64,000 bases of DNA from Sanguibacter suaedae (GTDB lineage Bacteria; Actinomycetota; Actinomycetes; Actinomycetales; Cellulomonadaceae), in assembly GCF_016342785.1 (NCBI RefSeq), contig NZ_JAEINH010000003.1, positions 214,505-278,504 of the forward strand. Reading direction: 5' to 3'. The position numbers and the translations under genes are program-made. Under the pieces are notes generated by a model. The model was given only the letters and a program-made list of their open reading frames with translations. It did not search any database and had not been told where the DNA came from. This document shows positions 42,446 to 50,202 of this stretch, in pieces (position 1 is the stretch's first letter; every line of letters starts with the position of its first letter).

Positions 42446-43177
42446 ACGGCGCGCTGCGTCGACGGCGGCCTCGGCGCCGTCCCGCCACGGGTCGCCGTGG
42501 CCCGGCAGGAGGACGCGGGCACGTGTGGCGGCCACGGCGTCGAGCGACCGCAGGGCCAGGGGCGTGTCGGCGGTCGCGGCACCGGCGACCACACGGGGTC
42601 CGTCGTCGCCGGTGTACGGGTCGAAGGTCACGAGGCAGTCGCCCGTCAGCAGGACGTCGCGGTCGGGCAGGTGCAGCGCGCAGTGTCCGTGGGTGTGCCC
42701 CGGTGTGAACACGACGTGGGGGCGACCGGGGACGTCGAGCGCCTCCCCCGGCGTCATCGCCGACGTGCTGCGCACACCACGGACCCGCAGCGCACCGGCG
42801 CGCGCCATCGACCCGAGGACCCGGATGCTCGACGGGTGCCGCACCGGGTAGATACTCCGCGCGTCCTCGTGCGCGTACCGGTAGGGGTGCGCCGCGAGGT
42901 AGCGCTCGCGGTCATGCGTCCAGACGGGGACGCCGTAGGTGGTCCGCAACCGTTCGGCGACGCCCACGTGGTCGAAGTGCCCGTGGGTGAGGACGACGGC
43001 CTCGAGGTCGTCGGGCGTGCGGCCGAGGCGCCGCAGGGCGTGGCCGAGCTGGGGCCAGGCTCCGGGGAGCCCGGCGTCGACCAGGGTCAGGGAGCGCCCC
43101 TCGCCCTCGACGAGGTAACAGCTGACGTAGGCGTGGTCGATGCGGTGGATCCCGTCGGCGACTCCGAGCTGCAGCAT
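42434..43177 (-). CDS. MBL-fold metallo-hydrolase
   Basis: A 247-residue metallo-beta-lactamase-fold enzyme. Metal motifs are VVLTHGHFDHVG, VVFTPGHTHGH, the Asp in LLTGDCLVTFDP, and a last His in LLPGHGDPW. It resembles glyoxalase II-like or other small hydrolases; the substrate is unknown. The ATG at 43177 follows TATCGT and GGAAGG, so it has either a ribosome-binding site or a leaderless start. Confidence 0.87.
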   Translation of the reverse strand: MLQLGVADGIHRIDHAYVSCYLVEGEGRSLTLVDAGLPGAWPQLGHALRRLGRTPDDLEAVVLTHGHFDHVGVAERLRTTYGVPVWTHDRERYLAAHPYRYAHEDARSIYPVRHPSSIRVLGSMARAGALRVRGVRSTSAMTPGEALDVPGRPHVVFTPGHTHGHCALHLPDRDVLLTGDCLVTFDPYTGDDGPRVVAGAATADTPLALRSLDAVAATRARVLLPGHGDPWRDGAEAAVDAARRAAR

Positions 43178-43287
43178 CCTTCCACGATAGGGACGCCCTC
43201 GGAGGCATGCATTCCGTGGCCTCCCGGGATCGGGTGGGCCGGGGTGGTCCTGTGGCGGACAGGTGCGTGGCGTCGGAGACTGGCGGC

Positions 43288-43728
43288 ATGATCTCTGCCG
43301 ACCTCGCCCAGGACCTCGCCCTCGCCGGGCTGCGCTGGTCACCTGCTCCGGGTGACCGGTTCGCGATCGCCGCTGACGGGCTCTCGGAGGTGTTCACGGT
43401 CTCGGAGATGACGGTCGAGGTGCACGACTACCCGACGGGGCGTGTGCTGGGGTTCAACGGGACCACGGAGTGGGCGTTGGACTCGGTGACGATCGACCAG
43501 GCGTTGTGGTTCCCGTCAGAGGAGCAGCTGCGCACCCTGCTGGGTGGCACGTTCCGGTCGTTGGTGCGGACCGACGCGGACGGCGAGGGCCGGTTCACGG
43601 TGACGGTGGATTCCGGGGGCGGCGTGGAGGAGTTCAGCGCCGCTGATGCGGCGGAGGCGTACGGGCTTGCCGTACATACCTTGGTGTTGGCGGCGACGGA
43701 CGGTGTGGTGGAGGGTCAGCCGACCTGA
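43288..43728 (+). CDS. Conserved hypothetical protein (sometimes labelled CpaE-like)
   Basis: A 146-residue soluble protein beginning MISADLAQDLALAGLRW. It has the conserved stretches EVFTVSEMTVEVHDYPTG, GFNGTTEWALDSV and ALWFPSEEQLRTLLGG. Related actinobacterial proteins carry the name pilus assembly protein CpaE, but nothing here looks like a P-loop or receiver domain, so I regard that as a mislabel. The ATG at 43288 is the conserved start. Convergent, 13-base overlap with the YchJ gene. Confidence 0.7.
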   Translation: MISADLAQDLALAGLRWSPAPGDRFAIAADGLSEVFTVSEMTVEVHDYPTGRVLGFNGTTEWALDSVTIDQALWFPSEEQLRTLLGGTFRSLVRTDADGEGRFTVTVDSGGGVEEFSAADAAEAYGLAVHTLVLAATDGVVEGQPT

Positions 43729-44126
43729 CCGTCGACGTAGCTCCAGGCGCCGTCGTCGCGCGCGAAGCGGCTGAGCTCGGTCTGGTCGCCGCGGACTCCG
43801 TCGAGGACATAGTGGGCGCGGAACCGCACGGTCCCGGACGCGTCGAGGAGTCCCCCGCCGTGGGTGTCGAGGATGTCGAGGCCGAGCCACCGGGTCCCGG
43901 GGTCGAGGTCGAGCGCGTGGGGCCGGGTGGTGGGATGCCACGTCCGCAGGAGGTAGGGCTCGTGGCCGACGACGAACGCGCTGTACCGGGACCGCATGAG
44001 CCGCTCCGCGGTGGGCGCGTACGCCTCCTCCCGGTGGAAACGGGCGCAGCACGCCCCATACGAGTCGCCCGTTCCGCAAGGGCAACGGGAGTCGTCGGCG
44101 AGCGGGGCGATGGGCTGGGACGTCAC
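43716..44126 (-). CDS. YchJ-family (UPF0225) protein with SEC-C-type zinc motif
   Basis: A 136-residue protein. The N-terminal CPCGTGDSYGACC zinc motif is followed by a NTF2-like fold with AERLMRSRYSAFVVG and EPYLLRTWHPTTRP, the hallmarks of YchJ. Function is unknown in the family. The GTG at 44126 (VTSQPIAPL) gives the usual length; a start 19 codons upstream adds non-conserved residues. Confidence 0.87.
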   Translation of the reverse strand: MTSQPIAPLADDSRCPCGTGDSYGACCARFHREEAYAPTAERLMRSRYSAFVVGHEPYLLRTWHPTTRPHALDLDPGTRWLGLDILDTHGGGLLDASGTVRFRAHYVLDGVRGDQTELSRFARDDGAWSYVDGQVG

Positions 44127-44204
44127 GGGACCATCGTGGCAGGAGCCACGCGTGCGCACGAGCGGAGCGCTTGGTGGGCTCACTGCGGATTCGATGTCAG
44201 ATCA

Positions 44205-44828
44205 TCAGTCACTCGGGCCGCTACCGCGCCTGCTGATGTTCCGCCAGAACGTCTCGAGATCAGTGTCCGACAGAGGCATCCCCCAACCCGGGGGCGATCG
44301 GATATCGGACAGATCGAAGAAGCCGGCCCACCCCGGGATGTCGCAGTTCAACCACGGCCCTTCTTGCCGCTCGGCCAGTAGCACCGCGATCTCCCAGTCC
44401 CTCTGCCCCAAGAGCGACCACTGACCCGAGGAACCCACTATGCCGATTGAGTCCGCGGTGAATCCAAGCGACCCAGTGGCATCCCCGCCCGGCTCCCACC
44501 TGATCGCGGAACAATAATCGTCCGACACAGACTCTCCACGGAGAGAGAATCCCGCGAAATAGTTGTACTCTCTCTTGTAGTACTCCCAAGACGGCTCGAT
44601 GCCCAGAACGAAGACCTTCTCGTCGTCGAATACGCTCACGAGGGCTTCAAGGACCTCGCCGAAGTCCCCGCCAAGCAGGCGATCGTACTCGTAGACCGTC
44701 GCAAACCCGCTATCTGCTTGGAAGGGCCACGCGGGAAGCTCTGTCCCTAGACGGATAAACTTCGATACTTCACGCCTCACCTCTAAGAACTCATGCTCAT
44801 CGCTGGCGTAGCATGGATGGTTATTCAT
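44205..44828 (-). CDS. Orphan protein of foreign composition, immunity-protein-like
   Basis: A 207-residue soluble acidic protein I cannot place in a named family. Aromatic and acidic residues are frequent (e.g. SWEYYKREYNYFAGFS, GQRDWEIAVLL, GWAGFFDLSDI), as in many immunity proteins of polymorphic toxins. GC content is clearly lower than the neighbours, and it uses codons such as ATA, TCT and AGA that are rare around it, which marks it as acquired. No toxin gene is next to it. The ATG at 44828 has GGGAGA upstream. Immunity function is a guess from composition and style only. Confidence 0.6.
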   Translation of the reverse strand: MNNHPCYASDEHEFLEVRREVSKFIRLGTELPAWPFQADSGFATVYEYDRLLGGDFGEVLEALVSVFDDEKVFVLGIEPSWEYYKREYNYFAGFSLRGESVSDDYCSAIRWEPGGDATGSLGFTADSIGIVGSSGQWSLLGQRDWEIAVLLAERQEGPWLNCDIPGWAGFFDLSDIRSPPGWGMPLSDTDLETFWRNISRRGSGPSD

Positions 44829-45291
44829 GAATCTCCCAATCGAATCATCCGGGACTAAGGGATTGTCTCGGCGGACTTGGGGCGAGGTAGATCAGGCATG
44901 GAGCGGATCGCTGTTTCGACCACGCTCCAGGGGATGTCCTCGCTGGTCGGGTGGCTTGTCGGGTGTGTACGCCATGTCCGTCCTCCTGTCAGCCGGCGTC
45001 CGCGACGACGAGCGGCTTGATGCACCCGTCGAGCTTGGCGGAGAAGATGTGGCACCGAGTCGGGGTCCTTGGCCTGGCTCCGGCCGACGACGACGTGATC
45101 GGGCCACGAGCGCGACTGGTCCCGCCATGTCAACGGGCCGACGGGGAGCCCCCTGGCCCTCCATCGGTCGGTGCGGTTGACGATCGGGAACAGTACGGGA
45201 CCACGACCAGCGCATGGACACACCATCCGCGCAGAGCGATAAAACCAGGCGAACCAGTCCACTAGCAGGACCGACACGTCCGGAACGCCCC
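44829..45291. other. Intergenic patch without a supportable gene, possibly eroded
   Basis: About 460 bases between the foreign orphan gene and the sugar ABC operon, of intermediate GC. Short open frames exist on both strands, but none has a convincing start, composition or recognisable domain. On the minus strand, pieces such as PDHVVVGRSQAKDPDS and CHIFSAKLDGCIKPLVVADAG read in different frames, which could mean the remains of an inactivated gene. I would not call a gene here. Confidence 0.45.
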
Positions 45292-45319
45292 TTGCCACCT
45301 GGTTCTAACGATGTAATGT
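45292..45319 (+). promoter_or_regulatory. Sigma-A-type promoter of the sugar ABC operon
   Basis: TTGCCA (45292-45297), a 16-base spacer, and TAATGT (45314-45319). Transcription would begin around 45326, at the upstream edge of the Crp-type site. Confidence 0.6.
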
Positions 45320-45326
45320 CATGCCC

Positions 45327-45342
45327 TGTGACCACCATCACA
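45327..45342. promoter_or_regulatory. Perfect Crp/GlxR consensus site at the sugar ABC operon
   Basis: TGTGA-ccacca-TCACA is an exact match to the Crp-family consensus. It lies just downstream of the predicted transcription start and touches the ribosome-binding site AAGGGAG, so a bound regulator would be expected to repress. Confidence 0.8.
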
Positions 45343-45355
45343 AGGGAGTGACCAC

Positions 45356-46708
45356 GTGGATCGTGCATCGACCAGCCCATCGACGGCATCGGCAGCAGGC
45401 GGCATCAGCCGCCGCCAGGTGCTCCTCGGCGGCCTCGCCCTCGTCGGCGGGACCGTCCTCGGACCCGCCCTCACGTCCTGCTCACCCAGCCCCTCCGCGA
45501 CAGGGACACCCGTCCGGTACTGGCACCCGCTCAGCGGCGGCGACGGCATCACCATGGCCGACCTCGTCGAGTCCATCAACGACGAGCACGGGTTCGCCGC
45601 CGAGCAGACGGTCCTCACCTGGGGGACGCCGTACTACACCAAGCTCGCCATGGCGAGCGCCGGCGGTCGCGCACCCGATGTGGCCGTCATGCACGCCTCA
45701 CGCATCCCCGGGTACGCACCGGGCGGTCTCCTCGACCCCTGGGACACCGACCTCCTCGCCGAGCTCGGCGTCACCGAGGCCGACTTCCCCGCCGCCGTCT
45801 GGGAGAAGGGCATCGTCGACGGCAAGCTCTACTCCCTCGCGCTCGACTCCCACCCGTTCATCCTCATGTACAACACGGACGTCGCCGAGCAGGCGGGCGC
45901 CCTCGGCGACGACGGCCTCCTCCAGGACATCACCTCCCCCGAGGAGTTCCTCGACGTCGCCCGCCGCATGCAGGAGGTCACCGGCAAGCACGGCGTGTCC
46001 TACGGATACCTCGGTGACGGCGCCCAGATGTGGCGCCTGTTCTACACCCTCTACCTGCAGATGGGCGCCGAGATGACGCTCGACGGCGACACCGTCTCCC
46101 TTGACGAGCAGGCCGCCGTCACCGCCCTCGAGTTCATGACGCAGATGCTCGACGGCACCGTCGCCGCCTCCACCGGCGACTACGGGACAGCCGTCGCCGA
46201 GTTCCTCAACGGCGAGAGCGGCATGTTCCTCACCGGCGTGTGGGAGCTGCCCACCCTCGCCGCGTCCGGCATGGCGTTCGACGCCCGCACCATCCCCACC
46301 CTCTACGGCACAGATGCCGTCTACGGCGACTCCCACGCGTTCGTCCTCCCCCACCAGGACGACCCCGACGAGGAGCAGCGCCGCGAGACGTACCGCTTCG
46401 TGTCCGAGATCCTCAAGGGATCCATCGTCTGGGCCGGCGCCGGCCACATCCCCGCCTACCAGCCGATCGTCGAGAGCCCCGCCTACGACGACCTCCTCCC
46501 CCAGGCGCACTACGCCGACGCCACCGCGAACCTCAACTACGACCCCGAGGCCTGGTTCTCCGGGTCCGGCAGCGACTTCCAGGGGTACTTCGCCGAGAAC
46601 ATCCAGAACGTGCTCCTCGGTCAGACCGACCCCGCCGTCGGCCTCCGAGGGTTCGTCGACCGCCTCAATTCGATCCTCGCCAAGCCCAACCCCGTCACCG
46701 GCACCTGA
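45356..46708 (+). CDS. Sugar ABC transporter substrate-binding lipoprotein (CUT1)
   Basis: A 450-residue family 1 solute-binding protein. A twin-arginine-type signal (ISRRQVLLGGLALVGG) ends in the lipobox LTSC. The mature part has the CUT1 pattern VRYWHPLSGGDG and MASAGGRAPDVAVMHASRIP, followed by SLALDSHPFILMYNTD. The sugar is not evident; oligosaccharides or glycerol-phosphate are typical. The GTG start at 45356 follows AAGGGAG. First gene of a binding-protein/permease/permease operon under a Crp-type site. Confidence 0.9.
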   Translation: MDRASTSPSTASAAGGISRRQVLLGGLALVGGTVLGPALTSCSPSPSATGTPVRYWHPLSGGDGITMADLVESINDEHGFAAEQTVLTWGTPYYTKLAMASAGGRAPDVAVMHASRIPGYAPGGLLDPWDTDLLAELGVTEADFPAAVWEKGIVDGKLYSLALDSHPFILMYNTDVAEQAGALGDDGLLQDITSPEEFLDVARRMQEVTGKHGVSYGYLGDGAQMWRLFYTLYLQMGAEMTLDGDTVSLDEQAAVTALEFMTQMLDGTVAASTGDYGTAVAEFLNGESGMFLTGVWELPTLAASGMAFDARTIPTLYGTDAVYGDSHAFVLPHQDDPDEEQRRETYRFVSEILKGSIVWAGAGHIPAYQPIVESPAYDDLLPQAHYADATANLNYDPEAWFSGSGSDFQGYFAENIQNVLLGQTDPAVGLRGFVDRLNSILAKPNPVTGT

Positions 46709-46748
46709 ACGCGACCCACCCCGCACGTCCGGACGAAGGAGTCTCATC

Positions 46749-47693
46749 GTGTCCACCGAAGTCGCCCGCGGCGAGGTCGCGCTCTCCAAGACGGCCCACG
46801 CCGCCGAACGCCCCGGCAGCGCCGCACGCCGATCACGCGACAACCGTGCCGGCCTGGCGTTCGCCGCCCCGTTCCTCGCGCTCTTCCTCGCATTCCTCGT
46901 GTGGCCCATCGCCCACGGCGTCTACCTGAGCTTCACCGGGCAGACGCTCACCGGCGCAGGCGGCAGCTGGGTGGGGCTGTCCAACTACACGGAGGCGTTC
47001 GCCGACCCCGTCATGTGGCGGTCCCTCGCCAACACCGCCCTCTTCACCGTCATGTCCACCGTCCCCCTCGTCCTCGTGGCCCTCGCCATGGCGCTCCTCG
47101 TGAACCTCGGCATCCCCGGGCAGTGGCTCTGGCGGCTGTCGTTCTTCATGCCGTTCCTCCTCGCCTCCACCGTCGTCGCACTCTTCTGGACGTGGATGTA
47201 CAACCCGCAGCTCGGCCTCGTGAACTGGCTCCTCGCGCCCCTCGGCATCGACCCCGTCGCCTGGCTCCAGGACGAACGGTGGGCCATGACCGCCGTCGTC
47301 GTCACCACCCTCTGGTGGACCGTCGGCTTCAACTTCCTGCTCTACCTCGCCGCCCTGCAGAACATCCCCGAGCAGCAGTACGAGGCCGCCGCCATCGACG
47401 GCGCCGGCCCCTGGCGGCAGCTCTTCTCCATCACCATCCCCCAGCTGGGGCCCACCACCGTGCTCATCGTCATCCTGCAGGTCATCGCCTCGCTCAAGGT
47501 CTTCGACCAGATCTACATGATGACCAACGGCGGACCCAACGGCGTCACCCGACCCGTCGTCCAGTACATCTTCGAGGCCGGGTTCACCGGGTACCGGTTC
47601 GGGTACTCCGCAGCCATCTCCTACGTGTTCTTCGCCCTCATCATCGTCGTCTCGCTCGTCCAGCTCCGCATCACAGCCAGGAGGAGTGCCTGA
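46749..47693 (+). CDS. Sugar ABC transporter permease (MalF/UgpA type)
   Basis: A 314-residue permease with six main hydrophobic segments. The EAA loop lies in QYEAAAIDGAGPWRQLFSITIP. An N-terminal ~30-residue cytoplasmic stretch is polar. The GTG at 46749 was chosen over upstream frames inside the binding-protein gene. It ends in TGATG, sharing a base with the start of the next permease. Confidence 0.9.
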   Translation: MSTEVARGEVALSKTAHAAERPGSAARRSRDNRAGLAFAAPFLALFLAFLVWPIAHGVYLSFTGQTLTGAGGSWVGLSNYTEAFADPVMWRSLANTALFTVMSTVPLVLVALAMALLVNLGIPGQWLWRLSFFMPFLLASTVVALFWTWMYNPQLGLVNWLLAPLGIDPVAWLQDERWAMTAVVVTTLWWTVGFNFLLYLAALQNIPEQQYEAAAIDGAGPWRQLFSITIPQLGPTTVLIVILQVIASLKVFDQIYMMTNGGPNGVTRPVVQYIFEAGFTGYRFGYSAAISYVFFALIIVVSLVQLRITARRSA

Positions 47694-48595
47694 TGCCCAC
47701 CGACGTCCTCACCCCGGAACCCAGCACCACCACCGGCGCACCCCACACCGTCGTCCGACGCACCCGACGGCGCGTCACACCCGGGCGCATCGCCGCGCTC
47801 GTGGTCCTCGTCGTCCTCGCCGTCACCTGGCTGCTGCCCTTCGCCTGGGCGCTCGTCACGTCCCTCAAGTCCGAGGCCGCCGCCGGGTCCACGCCCCTCG
47901 CCTGGATCCCCGCCGACGGGTTCCGCCTCGACGCCTTCACCTCCGTCCTCTCCGAGGGCAACATCCCCCAGTGGACGCTCAACAGCCTCTTCACCGCCAC
48001 AGCCATCACCGTGGTCACCGTCGCCACGTCCGCGCTCGCCGCCTACGCCTTCTCACGGCTCGAGTTCACCGGGCGGCGCTGGTTGTTCGTCGTCGTCATC
48101 GCGTCGATCATCGTGCCGCCGCAGGTGCTCATCGTGCCGCTCTTCTACCAGATGCTCACCCTGAACCTCGTGGACACCTACTGGGGGATCATCCTCCCGC
48201 AGGTCATCGCACCGGCCATGGTGTTCATCCTCAAGAAGTTCTTCGACCAGATCCCCGAGGAGCTCGAGGACGCCGCCCGCATGGACGGCGCCAGCCGCCT
48301 GCGCGTCTTCACCTCGATCGTCCTGCCCCTGTCACGCCCCATCCTCGCGGCCGTGTCGATCTTCGTGTTCATCGGCGCCTGGAACAACTTCCTCTGGCCG
48401 TTCATCGTCACCAACGACACGAGCCTCATGACGCTGCCCGTCGGCCTCCAGACCGTGAAGAGCGCCTACGGCGTGCAGTACGCCCAGAACATGGCATCCG
48501 CGCTCCTCGCCGCCGCCCCGCTCATCATCGTCTTCCTCTTCTTCCAGCGTCAGATCATCAAGGGCATCGCCACCACCGGGTTCGGCGGCCGGTGA
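47693..48595 (+). CDS. Sugar ABC transporter permease (MalG/UgpE type)
   Basis: A 300-residue partner permease with six segments and the EAA-loop motif ELEDAARMDGASRLRVFTSI. The segment following it, PLSRPILAAVSIFVFIGAWN, is typical of the MalG class. No ATPase gene follows; CUT1 systems of actinobacteria often share one MsiK/UgpC-type ATPase encoded elsewhere. Confidence 0.9.
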   Translation: MPTDVLTPEPSTTTGAPHTVVRRTRRRVTPGRIAALVVLVVLAVTWLLPFAWALVTSLKSEAAAGSTPLAWIPADGFRLDAFTSVLSEGNIPQWTLNSLFTATAITVVTVATSALAAYAFSRLEFTGRRWLFVVVIASIIVPPQVLIVPLFYQMLTLNLVDTYWGIILPQVIAPAMVFILKKFFDQIPEELEDAARMDGASRLRVFTSIVLPLSRPILAAVSIFVFIGAWNNFLWPFIVTNDTSLMTLPVGLQTVKSAYGVQYAQNMASALLAAAPLIIVFLFFQRQIIKGIATTGFGGR

Positions 48596-48690
48596 CGCCC
48601 CCCCCGGCCGGGCGGCCTCCCCCGCGCGCACCTAGCCTGGGGAGGACGACCGGTCGCAGCGCGGCCGCCACCGACGCGAAGGAGCACCCA

Positions 48691-49281
48691 GTGACGACCA
48701 CCACCGAGCACCAGACGTCCTACCGCATCGGATACATCGTCGGCAGTCCCGCCGCCGCCTCCATCAACAGGCGCCTCGCAGGCGCGCTCGTCCGCCTCGC
48801 ACCCGCCGAGCTGCAGCTCGAGGAGATCCCCATCTCCGACCTGCCCTTCTACAGCTACGAGCACGACGACGACTACCCGCAGGTCGCCCGCGACCTCAAG
48901 CAGGCCATCGCCGACGTCGACGCCGTCATCGTCCTCACCCCCGAGTACAACCGCTCCGTCCCGGGGTTCCTCAAGAACGCCCTCGACTGGGCGTCACGCC
49001 CCTACGGCGAGAACTCCTTCGCCGACAAGGCGACGGCCATCATCGGCGCCTCCCCCGGCGCCATCGGCACCGCCCTCGCCCAGCAGCACCTGCGCAGCAT
49101 CCTCGCCTACTGCGGCGCCCGGCAGCTCACCACGCCCGAGGCCTACATCCAGATGACCCCGGGCCTCGTCGAGGACGACGGCACCGTCACCGTGGAGAGC
49201 ACCGAGGAGTTCCTCCGCACCTGGCTGGACGCGCTCGCCGACCACGTCCGACGGTCGCTCGCGCCCACCCCGCAGGCCTGA
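48691..49281 (+). CDS. NADPH-dependent FMN reductase family protein
   Basis: A 196-residue flavodoxin-like quinone/azo/chromate-reductase family protein. The FMN-binding start is RIGYIVGSPAAASINRRLA, followed by VIVLTPEYNRSVPGFLKNALDW, the family signature, and IIGASPGAIGTALAQQHLR. It could reduce quinones, azo dyes or chromate in related proteins. The GTG at 48691 has AAGGAG upstream. It lies 95 bases after the permease and may be separate from that operon. Confidence 0.9.
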   Translation: MTTTTEHQTSYRIGYIVGSPAAASINRRLAGALVRLAPAELQLEEIPISDLPFYSYEHDDDYPQVARDLKQAIADVDAVIVLTPEYNRSVPGFLKNALDWASRPYGENSFADKATAIIGASPGAIGTALAQQHLRSILAYCGARQLTTPEAYIQMTPGLVEDDGTVTVESTEEFLRTWLDALADHVRRSLAPTPQA

Positions 49282-49289
49282 CCTCGGCC

Positions 49290-50159
49290 GTGGCAGGCCG
49301 CGAGCGCCCCCCGGAGGTCCGGGTCGGGATCTCCGGGTGGCGGTACGCGCCGTGGCGCGGCGTGTTCTACCCGGAGGGGCTGGTCCAGCGGCGGGAGCTC
49401 GAGTACGTCGGCGAGCGCCTGTCGAGCGTGGAGATCAACGGGTCGTTCTACTCGTTGCAGCGTCCGTCGAGCTACGAGCGGTGGCGGTCGCAGGTGCCCG
49501 ACGACTTCGTGTTCTCGGTGAAGGGCCCGCGGTACGTGACGCACATGCTGCGCCTGGTGGGCGCGGGGACGGCCGTGGCGAACTTCTTCGCGTCCGGGGT
49601 GCTAGCCCTGGGCCCGACGTTGGGTCCGGTGCTGTGGCAGCTCCCCGAGCGGGCGGTGTTCGACGCAGGCGTGCTGTCGGGGTTCCTCGCGGCGCTGCCC
49701 CGGTCGACGGACGCGGCCGCGGAGCTGGCGCGCGGCCACGACGACCGCCTCGAGGGACGCACCTACCTGGAGACCGATGCGGACCGACCGGTCCGTCACG
49801 TCCTGGAGGTCCGCGGGCAGGCGTTCACCACGCCGGAGGCGCTGGACCTGCTCCGGGAGCACGACGTGGGGATCGTCGTCGCGGACACGGCGGGCCGGTG
49901 GCCGATGGTCCTCGACGTGACGAGCGACGTCGTCTACGTGCGGTTGCACGGTTCCTCAGAGCTCTACGTGAGCGGCTACACGGATGACGAGCTCGCCCTG
50001 TGGGCGGGGCGGGTGCAGGGGTGGCTGGACGGTTCGGCGTGCCCGGACGGCCGGGGCCGGGACGTGTTCGTCTACCTCGACAACGACGCGAAGGTCCACG
50101 CACCGTTCGACGCGCTGCGTCTCACGGAGCTGCTCGCTGTGGCGGACGCCACTTCCTAG
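49290..50159 (+). CDS. DUF72-family protein (YecE-like TIM barrel)
   Basis: A 289-residue protein of the DUF72 family. Conserved features are VGISGWRYAPWRGVFYP, SVEINGSFYSLQRPSSYERW, FSVKGPRYVTHMLRL, and the late VYVRLHGSSELYVSGYTD and VFVYLDNDAKVHAPFDA. No function is established for the family. The GTG at 49290 lies 8 bases after the preceding stop. Confidence 0.9.
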   Translation: MAGRERPPEVRVGISGWRYAPWRGVFYPEGLVQRRELEYVGERLSSVEINGSFYSLQRPSSYERWRSQVPDDFVFSVKGPRYVTHMLRLVGAGTAVANFFASGVLALGPTLGPVLWQLPERAVFDAGVLSGFLAALPRSTDAAAELARGHDDRLEGRTYLETDADRPVRHVLEVRGQAFTTPEALDLLREHDVGIVVADTAGRWPMVLDVTSDVVYVRLHGSSELYVSGYTDDELALWAGRVQGWLDGSACPDGRGRDVFVYLDNDAKVHAPFDALRLTELLAVADATS

Positions 50160-50169
50160 AAGCGGCTCG

Positions 50170-50202
50170 TAAGGTTATCCTCACCTTTGTGAGGACAACC
50201 TT
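50170..50202. promoter_or_regulatory. Large palindromic DtxR-type iron operator at the siderophore ABC operon
   Basis: A DtxR/IdeR-box-like sequence (TAAGGTTATCC then TCACCTTT, 50170-50188; 14 of 19 positions match TTAGGTTAGSCTAACCTAA) lies immediately before the GTG at 50189. The arms AAGGTTATCCTCAC (50171-50184) and GTGAGGACAACCTT (50189-50202) form a near-perfect inverted repeat with 13 of 14 pairs and a 4-base spacer. It overlaps a likely -10 (TATCCT, 50177-50182) and the first codons. Iron-dependent repression is expected. Confidence 0.72.

Noticed and set aside
43288-43728. Naming this protein as pilus assembly protein CpaE
   Set aside because: No receiver or P-loop ATPase motif is present and no pilus genes are nearby; the name used in annotations of relatives appears to be unfounded.
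44855-45298. A 147-codon minus-strand frame as a gene
   Set aside because: Composition changes along the frame, the start is arbitrary and no domain is recognisable; fragments in other frames look equally protein-like. Left as a possibly eroded region.
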